Both the position numbers and the translations under genes were made by a program. The notes beneath the pieces were generated by a model. That model was not told the DNA's origin and searched no databases. It worked only from the letters and a program-made list of their open reading frames with translations. DNA of 64,000 nt from Carnegiea gigantea (Eukaryota > Streptophyta > Magnoliopsida > Caryophyllales > Cactaceae), in assembly GCA_029747015.1 (NCBI GenBank), contig JAKOGI010001246.1:31001-95000 (forward strand). Reading direction: 5' to 3'. Positions 10,758 through 22,221 of the stretch are shown here, piece after piece (position 1 is the first letter of the stretch; every line of letters begins with the position of its first letter).

Positions 10758-11989
10758 CCATGTGCCTTGATTCTTAAATTTCTTAAATTTGAAACCTTGA
10801 TTCTTTTGGTTGTTGTTCAGCACTCCAGCCAATGCTATATGAGAAGCTTAAGAAGATAATTTAATTTGGATCTGAAGAGCCATGTGCCTAATTACTAGGA
10901 TTGTTTCTTTGCTTTTTTTTGGTCCTATAATTAGAACTTGATTGTGTGTTGAATTTTGTTTTGGTATTTTCATTGGGACACAGGGATATATTTAGGCGAT
11001 AAAGATGTTCTAGAATGATCAACTCGTCGTGGAGTAGACATTTCTGAAGCAAATTGAACAAAATTAGATAGTTCTTTCTAGGACAGTGCATTACATGGAA
11101 TTTTATTCTTTTCCGATGGTACCTTCTATTAATTGTGTGGGAAATGCTTTTATTATCATCAAAACATTAAAAGTCACTAGGAAACAAATAACATAATTCT
11201 GGAATTGCTAATAGGTGGCAAAGTAATCAACATTTGCAGATTGCCCAAAATTCTAAATGGTTTATTCTGCAATTGTCATATTTTCGATTGAATTCTCTTT
11301 AGTAGGTATTGAAACCAAAGCCCTGTTAGTGGTGACTATTTTTACGCCTCCAATCTCCCTGGCCCTGCAGACATTATGATTGGTAACAGTTGTGGCCTCA
11401 TCAGACATCTTGTAGAATCTATTGTGAAGTTCACACTACAACTGTTCTCATGTGAAAAATATCATAATTGGAGTTTATCAGGGGCTGCACAAACGCAGGC
11501 CCCCATTACCACAAATCATGATGTACGCTTTCCCACTTTATGAAGGCGTTAAGCAGGTAGACCTCCTAAGTGTAATGGAAGTCACCTCCCTAGGCCATGG
11601 GCCCCCTTGATCACCTATTGACCCCGTCTAAGTAAGTATGTTGCTTGGTCAATGGCATTTCTCTTTTTTGCTTATTGTTATAACCATGATGTGGGTCTGG
11701 AAACTTTAATCAAACATAATGCTAGCCAATGGTTAAGGTACTATTCTTGCTGATATATTGTTTAGTATCTTCTTTAATGGATAAAACTGGGGAGCAAGGC
11801 AATCATATCACTTATTCAAGCTATAAAGAACTCGAAAATGCAGGTGGTTAAAATCAGTGAAGGCAACCTATTAAAAATGGCTGACGTTGATGTAACTGAG
11901 GTAGGGCTTATGAGGCTTATTGACTTTTAAGTGGTATGGTTTTTGTTTGTATTGTGTATTTTCGTGTATTGTACGATGTTGTTTGCTTT

Positions 11990-12370
11990 CTTTTCTGGGT
12001 ATAATTTAAACCTTTTGTTCTACTATAAAATGGTATTATCATTGGGATGTGTGTTTCATTTAACGATATGAATGTCTTTCTTTGATTTTTGAGCCAAGCT
12101 TGTTTGGTTTTTTTTTGGGTGTTGGGGTTCTGTTTGGTATTGTTATTTTTTTAGGGTACTTACCAATGTGTATTTTCGTGTGCTGTATGCTATTGTTTGC
12201 TTTCTTTTCTGAGTATAGTTTAAACCCTTTATTCTGCTGTAAAATGGTATTATGATTGGGAAGTGTGTTTCATTTGACGATATGAACCATGCTTGTTCTT
12301 TGTCTTAGGGGGAGGGGGGTTATGTTTTTTTCTATTCTTTTTTTTTTGTGTCATCGTCAGCATGTGGTTG
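11990..12370 (+). repeat. Internal duplication within unit 1
   Basis: The segment with GTATAATTTAAACCTTTTGTTC, an ATGGTATTAT box and GTGTGTTTCATTT occurs twice, near 12000 and near 12215, each followed by a T- or G-rich low-complexity run. The arrangement recurs in units 2-7 and partly at the right edge, so the duplication predates array amplification. Confidence 0.75.
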
Positions 12371-14149
12371 CTTTCAGGTAAAGTTTATTGAGTTGGTACA
12401 ACTGATAAAGGAAGATTTTACAAGCTACAAGGCTTGAGGCATTATCTGGCTATTGTACGATTTTACGTAGACTTTATCTGAGTTTTATGTCATACTTAGA
12501 TGAACTAGAGTTTCAGCGAGGACTAAGCACTTGCTTTTTGAATATGGAGAGCTTGTGATTGAGTGTTAGAATGAGTGTGTGAATCCTCCTGTTGCATAGT
12601 ATGCTCTTGTTTGATGTTAATATTGTTAGAAATTAGAAAGCTTTGGGAAACGTATTGGTGGTCCTCCAACCTTTATCACAGGCTTTTGGTCAAGTTGACC
12701 CATTAGCTCTAATGGTTGGATTCTCTAGGAGTATTTGCTGAAAGTTACTAATATATTGCATAGGTTGGCAATGTATGTTTGATTATTCATTTGACCGCAA
12801 GTTTGAGTTTGAGTTTGAGTTTTAATTCTCTTCTTACCTGATTATGAATTGATTTCCAATTTATTGGCTATGAGTCTATGGTCATTTAGAGTTTCTTGGA
12901 TGAGCAATGTTTAAACGCTGTATGCACCTTCACATTTCACAACCCAATCTATGGAGGCACCACTTGTTGTTATAGTTGTATTTTGTTGTTTGCTTGCTCA
13001 TGTACCACTTTGCCTCAGCGTCACTTTACTGATTAGTTCCCATAGTACTCTTGATGCCTGGCGAACTCTTCAATTGTCTAAATTTAACACTCTCTTTTGA
13101 CCGTCCATGAGTTCCATTCATTTGAAAGAACTTTTTGCCTTACCTAAAGAATAGATTAGAGAAAGATGGTCCTTAAAAACAAATTAAAAGCCATCTTCTA
13201 AAATTCTACATGTTTATGTTAAATTTTTGGTCTCAAATTGATGCTCATGCATAAAATAAACGGATTTTTACTAGAACATGGAGTGCCAAAGGCTGGCATT
13301 AGCACTAAGGTGAAATAAACGGTTAAGGTAAAATGGATTTTCCTTTGGTTTTTTCATCTACTTTTTTATATTATTTATTTATTTGGTTTGGTTTAAGGGT
13401 GGGAACGGTTGCTCCTCATGTATTGTTGGACAAATTGTCGATCTTATAAAGCACGCCTATTTGATCTTTAAGAAAAAAATATAAACAAATAAAACCCAAT
13501 AAGCCAACACTTCTGCTCTTAACCTCTCTTTACCTGTGCTAATGGTTAGGATTTTAGGCTATCAATTATTTTGTTTATTTGTCCTAGACAGAAGAAGTGG
13601 TCCTAATAGATGGTAGACAATACACAAACTCAGGTAAGAAATCAAGAGAACCATATGGTTTGTATATTCGTTCCAATTATTCATTTGGAAAAGCGTTGAT
13701 ACCTATAGGTGCTTTAGGTATTAACCTATCGGTGTCCTTGTTGAGTGTAAATGGGTGATGAAGAGTACACTTTGAATCTTCTTATTTTAAACCTTCAAAG
13801 ACTGCTGATGTTGTCGCATTAAGTGGATGGGTTCATTAGGATTCTTGGTCAATGGCTTTTACGTCATTGAGTAGGTGTATACCATATAGCCTATATGAGT
13901 AGAGGATACCTCAGTGGGTGTCTTGGTCTACTATTCTCTATGGTTGAATGCAATTATCCAGCAACGATCATTTACTACCAAAAAGTAGAGAATGGCAATG
14001 TAGTTTCTATTCTTGCTGTACGAAACGTGCAAGTTTTTCCTATTTTGCTCTTATGCCATCTACATAATATTATTTTCTTTAGGAGTTATCTAGTTATACT
14101 CCCCAGTAATGAGGGCCCACCTGAGGGCAGGTGATGTAAATTCCATTCA

Positions 14150-14201
14150 GTCCCACATCGAATGGCGAAATGCGCGTCTGGGATGAGGAGAAAAATAAAT
14201 A
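14150..14201 (+). promoter_or_regulatory. U2 copy 2 promoter with perfect USE
   Basis: GTCCCACATCG at 14150-14160 matches the plant snRNA upstream sequence element RTCCCACATCG at every position. AAATAAATA at 14193-14201 lies about 25-33 bp before the U2 start. The gap between the elements is 32 nt, in the Pol II range. This is the only copy in the window with a perfect USE, yet its transcript region is truncated. Confidence 0.9.
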
Positions 14202-14225
14202 AAGGTGTGTAAGGCTATTCAAGCC

Positions 14226-14400
14226 ATACCTTTCTCGGCCTTTTAGCTAAGATCAAGTGTAGTATCTGTTCTTATCAGTTTAATATCTAATACGTGGCTC
14301 AGTGACCCACAATGATATTAAATTAATTTTTTTAAGGGCAGGTCCACCACAGGAGCTTGCTATTGGGATCCTCAGGCGTCGCCCATGTGCTGCACCACTA
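14226..14400 (+). pseudogene. U2: U2 snRNA copy 2, 3' truncated
   Basis: The 5' 39 nt are nearly canonical (ATACCTTTCTCGGCC, AAGATCAAG) and GTAGTA is intact. The last part is missing: after TGCACCACTA the sequence jumps to GTTCCTACATC, which in other units lies about 200 bp downstream of U2. The deletion removes the 3' arm of the terminal stem-loop and the 3' end. The Sm-type site reads ATTTTTTTAAGG. With a perfect USE it could be transcribed, but the product would lack the 3' hairpin needed for normal U2 assembly. Confidence 0.85.
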
Positions 14401-15598
14401 GTTCCTACATCATAATAATTTTTAGTGAATTTTATATGCTAATTGTGGCAATTTCAATCATATTTTGCTATATGGGTGTTTCATTCACAATGTAGCATAC
14501 AAACACAATGTCAACATAGCATGTGGACACAACATCACAATGTAGCGTGTGAACACAATATTATAATGTAGCGAATGAATTTCTTAAATTTCAAACCTTG
14601 ATTCTTTCGGTTGTAGTTTAGCACTCTAGCCAATGCTATATGAGATGCTTAAGAAGATAATTTAATATGGTTCTAAAGTGTCATGTGTTTAATTACTTGG
14701 ATTGTTTCTTTACTTTTTTTGTCCTATAATTAGAACTCGATTGTATGTTGAATTTTATTTTAATATTTTCATTGGGTCACAGGGGGATATTTAGGTGATA
14801 AAGATGTTCTAGAACGATCGACTCTTCATGGAGCAGACATTTCTGATGCAAATTGAACAAAATTAGATAGCTCTTTCTAGGAGAGAGCAATGTGTGGTAT
14901 TTTATTCTTTTCTGACAGTACCTTATATTAATTGTGTGGGAAATGCATTTATTATCGTCAAAACTTTAAAAGTGGCTAGGAAACAAATAACACAATTCCG
15001 GAATAGGTAATGGGTGGCAAATTAATCAACCCTTGCAGATTGCCCAAGATTCTAAATGGTTTATTCTGCAATTGCCATATTTTCGATTGGATATTCTTTA
15101 GTAGGTACTGAAACCAAAGCCTTGTTAGCAGTGACTGTTTTTATACCCCCTGGCCTCGCCGGCCCTACAGGGCATTATGATTAACAATAGTTGTGGCCTA
15201 ATCAGATATCTAGTAGAATCTGTTGTGAAGTTCGCACTACAGCTGTTCTTATGTGAAAAAGATTGTAATTGGAATTGATCAGGGGCTGCGCGAACGCAGA
15301 CCACCACTACCACAAATTATGATGTATGCTCTCCCACTGTAGGAAGACGTTATGGAGGCACACCTTCGAAGTGCAATGGAAGTCACCTCCCTAGGCCATG
15401 GGCCCTCTTGATCACCCATTGACCTCGTCCAGTTAAGTATGTTGCTTGGTCATTGGCATTTTTCTTTTGTAGTTATTCTGGCGTTTTGCTTATTGTTATA
15501 ACCACGATGTGGGTCTAGAAACTTTAATCGAACATAATGCTAGCTAATGGGTAAGGTACCATTTTTGCTGATATATTGTTTAGTATCTTCTTTAATGG

Positions 15599-15748
15599 AT
15601 AAAACCATGGAGCAAGGCAATCATATCACTTATTCAAGCCATAAAGAACTCTAAAATGAAGGTAGTTAAAATTGATGAAGGCAACCCATTAAAAATGGCT
15701 GACGTTGATGTAATTGAGGTAGGGCTTATGAGGCTCATTGACTTTTAA
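15599..15748 (+). other. Exon-like open frame, unit 2
   Basis: A 49-codon stop-free frame beginning IKPWSKAIISLIQAIKN and later reading KVVKIDEGNPLKMADVDV, closed by TAA at 15746-15748. A GAG followed by GTAGGG inside it could be a splice donor. Related frames occur in units 1, 4, 5 and 8, mostly with substitutions; it is broken in unit 3. I do not recognise the family. It may be a fossil exon. Confidence 0.3.
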
Positions 15749-15771
15749 CTGGTATGGTTTGTATTTTTATT

Positions 15772-16215
15772 GTGTATTTTTGTGTATTGCATGATGTTGT
15801 TCGCCTTCATTTCTGGGCATAATTTAAATCTTTTGTTCTACTATAACATGGTATTATGATTGGGAAGCGTGTTTCATTTGACAATATGAAAGTCTTTCTT
15901 TGATTTTTGAGCCAAGCTTGTTGTTTCTTTTTTTTTTTTTAGGTGTGGGGGTTCTGTTTTGTTTTGTTATTTTTTTTTTGGGTCTACTTCTCAACGTGTA
16001 TTTTTTGTGTTGTATGCTATTGTTTGCTTTCTTTTTTAGGTATAGTTTAAACCCTTTATTCTACTGTAAAATGGTAATATGATTGGGAAGTGTGTCTCAT
16101 TTGACAATATGAAGCTCTTGCTTTCATTTTTGAACCAAGATTATTGTTTGTTTTAGGGGGAGCGAGGTTTTGTTTTGTTCTATTCTTTTTTTTTTTCTGA
16201 TGGTTGTCAGCATAT
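15772..16215 (+). repeat. Internal duplication within unit 2 (about 222-bp period)
   Basis: Two copies, about 15772-15994 and 15995-16215, share GTGTATTTTTGTG, a TTTAAA box, ATGGTA-ATATGATTGGGAAG and a long T run. The second copy leads into the exon-like stretch at 16228. Confidence 0.7.
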
Positions 16216-16227
16216 TGTTGCTTTGAG

Positions 16228-16287
16228 GTAAAGTTTATTGAGTTGATACAACTGATAAAGGAAGATTTTACAAGCTACAAGGCCTGA
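16228..16287 (+). other. Exon-like C-terminal frame, unit 2
   Basis: Twenty codons reading VKFIELIQLIKEDFTSYKA and then TGA. Units 1 and 3 keep the frame with Ile/Val and Gln/Arg changes, and unit 7 keeps it with a Ser-to-Arg change and TAA as the stop. Units 5 and 6 have premature stops and unit 4 a frameshift. It could be the last exon of an unidentified gene present in the ancestral unit. Confidence 0.3.
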
Positions 16288-17983
16288 GGTATCATCTAGC
16301 TGTTGTCTGGTTTTGCACAAACTTCATCTGATTTTTATGTCGCAAATGAACTAGAGTTTAAGCGAGGACTAAGCACTTGCATTTTGAATATGGAGGGCTT
16401 GCGAATGAGTGTTAGAATGAGTGTGTGAATCCTCCGATTGTGCAATATGCTATTGTTTGATGTTAATATTGTTAGAAATTAGAAAGCATTGGGAAACCTA
16501 TTGGTGGTCCTCCAACCTTTATCTCAGGCTAATGATCATGTTGACCCCTTAACACCTATGGTTGGATTCACTAGGTCTATTTGCTAAAAGTTACTACTAT
16601 GTCGCACAGGCCTGCAATATATGTTTGATATTTCATTTGCCTGCAAGTTTGAGTTTAAGTTTTAGTTCTCTTCTTACCTAATTGTTAATTGATTTCCAAT
16701 TTGTTGGCCATCAGTCTATGGTCATTTAGAGTTTCTTTGATGAGCAATGTTTAAATGGTGTATGCACCTTCACATTTCAATACCCCAACTATAGAGGCAC
16801 TGCGTTTTGTTATAGTTGTATTTTGTCATTTGCTTGCTCATTTACCACTGTGCCTCACCGTCACTTTACTAATTAGTTCCCACAGTACTCTTGATGCCTA
16901 ATAAACTACTCAATTGTCTAAATTTAACACCCTAGTTTAACCTTCTATGAGTTCCATTCATTGAAAAAGACATTTCTTCTTGCCTAAAGAACAAATCATA
17001 GAATGATAGTCCTTGAAAAAAAATTGAAAGCCATCTTCTAAAGTTCTACATGTTTGTGTTAAATTTTTGTTCAAAGTTCAACCATAAAATAAATGAATCT
17101 ATGCTAGAACATGGAGTGCCAGAGGCTGGCATAAGCATTAAGGCTAAAGAAAAAGTTGAAGAAAGATAGATTTGCCTTTGGTTTTTCTTCTACTTTTTTA
17201 TATTATTTACTTATTTGCTTTGGTTTACGGGTGGGAACGATTGCTTCTCATGTATTGTTAGAGTAATTTTCAAACTTATGAAGCATGCCCATTGGATCTT
17301 TAAGAAAAAGAAAGTAAATAAATAAAACCCAACAAGCTAACACTTCCGCGGTTAACCTCTCTTTACCTATGCTAATGGTTAGCATTTCAGGCTATCAATT
17401 ATTTTGTTTGTTTGTCCTAGACAGATGAAGTGGTCCTAATAGGTGGTGGACAATACAAAAACTCAGGTAAGAAATCAAGGGAACCATATGGTTTCTATAT
17501 TCATTCCAATTATTCATTTTGAAAAGCATTGATACCTATAGGTGCTTTAGGTATGAGCCTATCGGTGTCCTTGTTGAGTGCAAATGGGTGATGAAGAGTA
17601 CACTTTGAATCTTCTTATTTAAACCTTCAAAGACAGCTGGTGTTGTCTCGTTAAGTGGATGGGTTCATGAGGATTCTTTGTCTATGCCTTTTGCGCCATT
17701 GAGTGGGTTTCTACCATATTGCTTATCTGAGTAGAGGATACCTTAGAGAGTGTCTTAGTCTACTATTCTCCATGGTTGAAAGAAATTACCCAGTAGCGTC
17801 CTTTTAGCTGCCAAAAGGTGAAGAATGACAATGTAGTTTCTGTTCATGCTGTACAAAAACATTCAAGTTTTTCCTATTTTATGCTTATGCCATCTGCATA
17901 ATCTTATTTTCTTCAGGAGTTATATAGTTGTACTCCCCAGTAATGGGGGCCCAGCCGAGGGCAGGTTATGTAAATTCTATTCA

Positions 17984-18036
17984 ATCCCGCATCGAAAGGC
18001 GAAATGCATGTCTGCGATGAGGAGAAAGATAAATAA
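17984..18036 (+). promoter_or_regulatory. U2 copy 3 promoter
   Basis: The USE reads ATCCCGCATCG (17984-17994), with one mismatch (A to G) to the consensus. The TATA-like ATAAATAA at 18029-18036 is the closest to a canonical TATA box among the copies. The spacing of 34 nt fits Pol II. Confidence 0.8.
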
Positions 18037-18059
18037 AGGTATGCAAGACTATTCAAGGC

Positions 18060-18257
18060 ATACCTTTCTTGGTCTTTTGGCTATGATCAAGTGTAGGATT
18101 TGTTCTTATCAGTTTAATATATGATACGTGGGTCATTGACCCACAATGGTATTAAATTAATTTTATGAGGAGTAGGGTCCACCATAGGAGCTTGCTATTG
18201 GGACCCTCACGTGTCGCCCATGTGTTGCACCACTATATGGGCTGCTGGACGCACCCT
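18060..18257 (+). pseudogene. U2: U2 snRNA copy 3, mutated branch-point site
   Basis: About 198 nt, with U2 layout retained to the end. The branch-point recognition sequence is changed from GTAGTA to GTAGGA (18093-18098, T to G at 18097). The Sm-type site is broken (ATTTTATGAGG in place of ATTTTTTG), and loop changes occur (TATATGATA). Stem IIb GTGGGTCA/TGACCCAC is perfect. Loss of the Sm site makes a stable snRNP unlikely, so I treat it as a pseudogene. Confidence 0.85.
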
Positions 18258-19943
18258 GCTAAATCACAGATGAGGCTTTTCTTTGTCAAGACTCACATAC
18301 ATTTGGATGGAGGTTTGGATCACACTAGACTAAAAACGATAATTGTATATGTTATGTTTAGAGGACCAGAACTGGTACTAGCTATTAGGTGGGAACCTAT
18401 GATCATTGTTAATTCCTATATCATAATAATTTTTAGTGAATTTTATATTCTAATTGCGGTAATTTCAATCAAATTTTGCTACATGGGTGTTTCATTCACA
18501 CTGTAGCATACAAATACAATGTCAGCACAGCATGTGGACACAACATCACAATGTAGTGCATGAACACAATATCACAATGTAGCGTATGAATTTCTTAAAT
18601 TTGAATGCATGATTCTTTAGGTTGTAGTTGCTATATGAGAAGCTTAAGAAGATAATGTAATTTGGATTTGAAGTGCCATGTGCCTAATTAGTAGGATTGT
18701 TTTTTTTTTTTTTACTTTTTTTGTCCTATAATCAGAACTCAATTGTGTGTTGAATTTTGTTTCGATATTTTCATTGGGTCACAGGGAGATATTTAGGCGA
18801 TAAAGATTTTCTAGAATAATCTACTTTTCATGGAGCAGACATTTCTGATGCAAATTGAACAAAATTAGATAGTTCTTCCTAGGACAGTGCATTGCATGGT
18901 ATTTTATTCTTTTCTGACAGTTCCTTATATTAATTGTGTGGGAAATGCATTTATTACTATCAAAACTTTAAAAGTGGCTCGGAAACAAACAACATAATTC
19001 CAGAATAAGTAATAGGTGGCAAAGTAATCAACATTTGCAAATTGGCCAAGATTCTAAATGGTTTATTCTGCAATTGTCGTATTTTCAATTGAGTCCTCTT
19101 TAGTAGGTATTGAAACCAAAGCCTCATTGGTGGCGACTGTGTTTATGCTCCCTGGCCTCCCAGGGCATTATGATTAGCAATAGTTTTGGCCTCATTGGAT
19201 ATCTTGTAGAATCTACTGTGAAGTTCACACTACAGTTATTCTCATGTAAAAAAGATTGTAATTGGAATTGATCAGGGGCTACGTGAACGCAGGCCCCCAC
19301 TACCACAAATTATGACGTACGCTCTCCCATTTTAGGAAGACGTTAGGGAGGCACACCTCCCAAGTGCAATGGAAGTCACCTCCCTAGGCCATGGGCCTCT
19401 TGATAACCCATTGACCCCATCCAGGTAAGTATGTTGCTTGGTAATTGGCATTTTTCCTTTGTAGTTATTCAGGCTTTTTGCTTATTGTTATAACCATGAT
19501 GTGGGTCTAGAAACTTTAACCGAACACAATGCTAGCTAATGGGCATGGTACCATTCTTGTTGATATATTATTTAGTATCTTCTTTAATCGATAAAACCAT
19601 GGAGTAAGGCAATCATATCACTTATTCAAGCCATAAAGAACTCTAAAATAAAGGTATTTAAAAATTGATGTAGGCAAATCTTTAAAAATGTGGCTGATGT
19701 TGATGTAACTTAGGCAGGGCTAGTGAGGCTGATTGACTTTTAAGTGGTATGGTTTATGTTTGTATTGTATATTTTCGTGTATTGTATGATGTTGTTTGCT
19801 TTCTTTTCTAGGTATAATTTAAGCCTTTTGTTCTATTATAAAATGCTACTATAATTGGGAAGTGTGTTTCATTTGAGGACATGAAAGTCTTTCTTTGATT
19901 TTTGAGCCAAGCTTGTTGGGGTTTTTTTTTTTGGGTGTGCAGG

Positions 19944-19976
<33 letters not shown>

Positions 19977-21950
19977 GGGTGTGCTTGTCAACATGTATTT
20001 TCGTGTGCTGTGTGCTATCGTTTGCTTTTTTTTTGGGGAATAGTTTAAACAAATTTATTATGCGGTAAAATGGTATTATGATTGGGAAGTGTGTTTCGTA
20101 ACTTCGTTTGACGATATGAAAGTCTATATCTAGTTTTTGAACCAAGTTCGTTATTTGTTTTAGGGAGAGGGTGGTTCTATTTTGTTCTATTTTGTTTTTT
20201 TTTTTGGTGCAATTGTCAGTGTGTTTTTGTATTGAGGTAAAGTTTATTGAGTTGATACGATTGATAAAGGAAGATTTTACAAGCTATAAGGCCTGAGGCA
20301 TCATCTGGCTCTTATCTGGTTTTACGCAGACTTCATCTGAGTTTTATATCATACTTAGATGAACTAGAGTTTAAGCAAGGACTAAGGACTTACATTTTGA
20401 ATATGGAGAGCTGTTGATTGAGTGTGTGAATCTTCCTATTGCACAGTATGCTATTGTTTGATGTTAATACTGTTAGAAATTAGAAAGCATTGGGAAACGT
20501 ATTTTGGTCCTCCAACCTTCGTCTTAGGCTTCTGATCAAGTTGACCCCCTAGCACTTATGGTTGGATTCTGCAGGTCTATTTGTGGAAAGTTACTACTAT
20601 GTTGCACAGGTTGGCAATATATGTTTGATATTTCATTTGCCTACAAGTTTGAGTTTAAGTTTTAGTTCTCTTCTTACCTGATTATGAATTGATTTCCAAT
20701 TTATTGGCTATCAGTCTATGGTCATTTAAAGTTTCTTTGATGAGCAATGGTTAAACACTGTATGCACCTTCACATTTTAGAACCCATCTATGGAGGCGCT
20801 GCATGTTGTTACAGTTATATTTTGTTGTTTACTTGCTCATGTACTACTTTGCCTACCCTTGATGCCTGTCAAACTATTCAATTATCTAAAATTTAACACT
20901 CTCTTTTAAGCTTCCATGAGTTCCATTCATTTAAAAGAACATTTCGTCTTAGCTAAAGAACAGATCAAAGAACGACAGTCCTTGAAAACAAATTGAAAGC
21001 TATCTTCTAGAATTCAGCGTGTTTGTGTTAAATTTTTGGTCTTAAATTAAAGTTCAAGCACAAAATAAACGGATCTGAGCTAGAATGTGGAGTGCCAAAG
21101 GCTAGCATCGGCATTAAGGCGAAGGTGAAGGTATGATAGATTTGCCTCTGGTTTTTTCTTTTACTTTTTTACATTATTTATTTATTTGGCTTGGTTTACG
21201 AGTGGGAACTCTTGCTTCTTATGTATTGTTGGACAAATTGTCGATCTTATGATGCATACCTATTGGATCTTAAAAAAAAGATAAATAAATAAAACCCAAT
21301 AAGCCAACACTTCTGGCCTTAAACTCTGTTTACTTGTGTAAATGGTTAGGATTCAGGCTATCAATTATTTTGTTTGTTTATGCTAGACAGATGCAGTGGT
21401 CTTAACAGATGGTAGACAATACATAAACTCAGGTAAGAAATAAAGAAAACCATATGCTTTGTGTATTCATTCCAATTATTCATTTTGAAAAGCATTGATA
21501 CCTATAGGTGCTTTAGATATGAGCCTATTGGTGTCCTTGTTGAGTGCAAATGGGTGATGAGGAGTACACTTTGAATCTTCTTATTTTAAACCTTCAAAGA
21601 CAGCCGGTGTTATCTCATTAAATGGATGGATTCACGAATGTTCTTGGTCAATGGCTTTTACGTGATTGAGTAGGTGTATGCCATATAGCCTCCATAAGTG
21701 GAGCATATCTCAATGAGTGTCTAAGTCTGCTATTCTTTATGGTTGAAAGAAATAACCCAGTAGCGACATTTTAGCTACCAAAAAGTGGGGAATGGCAATG
21801 TAGTTTTTGTTCCTGTTGTACAAAAACATGTAATTTTTTCCTATTTTGTTCTTATGCCATCTACATAATCTTATTTTCGTCAGGAGGTATATAGTTATAC
21901 TCCCCAGTAATGAGGGTCCACCTGAGGGCAGGTGATTTAAATTCTACTCA

Positions 21951-22002
21951 CTCCCACATTGAAAGGCGAAATGCGTGTCTAGGATGAGGAGAAAAATAAA
22001 TA
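21951..22002 (+). promoter_or_regulatory. U2 copy 4 promoter
   Basis: The USE reads CTCCCACATTG (21951-21961), with the first base and one C-to-T change off consensus. AAATAAATA is at 21994-22002, with 32 nt between the elements. Confidence 0.8.
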
Positions 22003-22026
22003 AAGGTATGCAAGACTATTCAAGGC

Positions 22027-22221
22027 GTACCTTTCTCGATCTTTTGGCTAAGATCAAGTGTAGTATCTGTTCCTATCAGTTTAATATCTTATACGTGGGT
22101 CATTGACCCACAATGATTTTAAATTTATTTTTTAAGGGGCAGGGGTCCACCATAGGAGCTTGCTATTTGGACCCTCAGGCATCGCCCATGTGTTGCACCA
22201 CTATGTGGGCCTGGCGCACCC
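22027..22221 (+). ncRNA. U2: U2 snRNA copy 4 (divergent)
   Basis: About 195 nt. GTAGTA is intact, the 5' end reads GTACC in place of ATACC, and stem IIb is perfect. The Sm-type site reads ATTTTTTAAGG. The 3' domain ends in CTGGCGCACCCC, close to canonical. An extra G lies in the AGGGGTCC segment. It is one of the better preserved bodies, but the changed first nucleotide and loop substitutions make function uncertain. Confidence 0.85.

Larger units (their letters stand above)
9019..13011 (+). repeat. U2 array unit 1
   Basis: First visible unit of the tandem array, 3993 bp. Boundaries are arbitrary and set at the conserved GCCTCAGCGTC anchor. The unit is colinear with units 2-8. It starts exactly where the Athila LTR ends, so the unit presumably began to the left of that insertion. 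It contains U2 copy 1, the short downstream repeats, a tandemly duplicated internal segment and exon-like stretches. I see no intact protein gene. Confidence 0.9.
13012..16851 (+). repeat. U2 array unit 2
   Basis: Second unit, 3840 bp. It is shorter than its neighbours mainly because the 3' end of U2 copy 2 and about 200 bp of following spacer are deleted at 14400. Otherwise it is colinear with unit 1. It holds the best preserved USE and the longest exon-like open frames. No intact protein gene is seen. Confidence 0.9.
16852..20850 (+). repeat. U2 array unit 3
   Basis: Third unit, 3999 bp, full length and colinear with unit 1. It contains U2 copy 3, a small deletion near 18617 in the post-U2 spacer and a long poly-T run at about 19950-19976. 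I see no intact gene besides the U2 remnant. Confidence 0.9.

Noticed and set aside
14150..14225. RNA polymerase III type snRNA promoter
   Set aside because: The gap between USE and TATA is 32-34 nt, which matches the Pol II class of plant snRNA genes; the Pol III class has a gap about ten bases shorter.
15125..15313. Minus-strand open frames of about 60 codons recurring in several units (also near 19124, 23105 and 63101)
   Set aside because: They recur only because the units are copies of one another. Copies differ by frameshifts and stops, lack any known motif and overlap the better plus-strand splice-like pattern.
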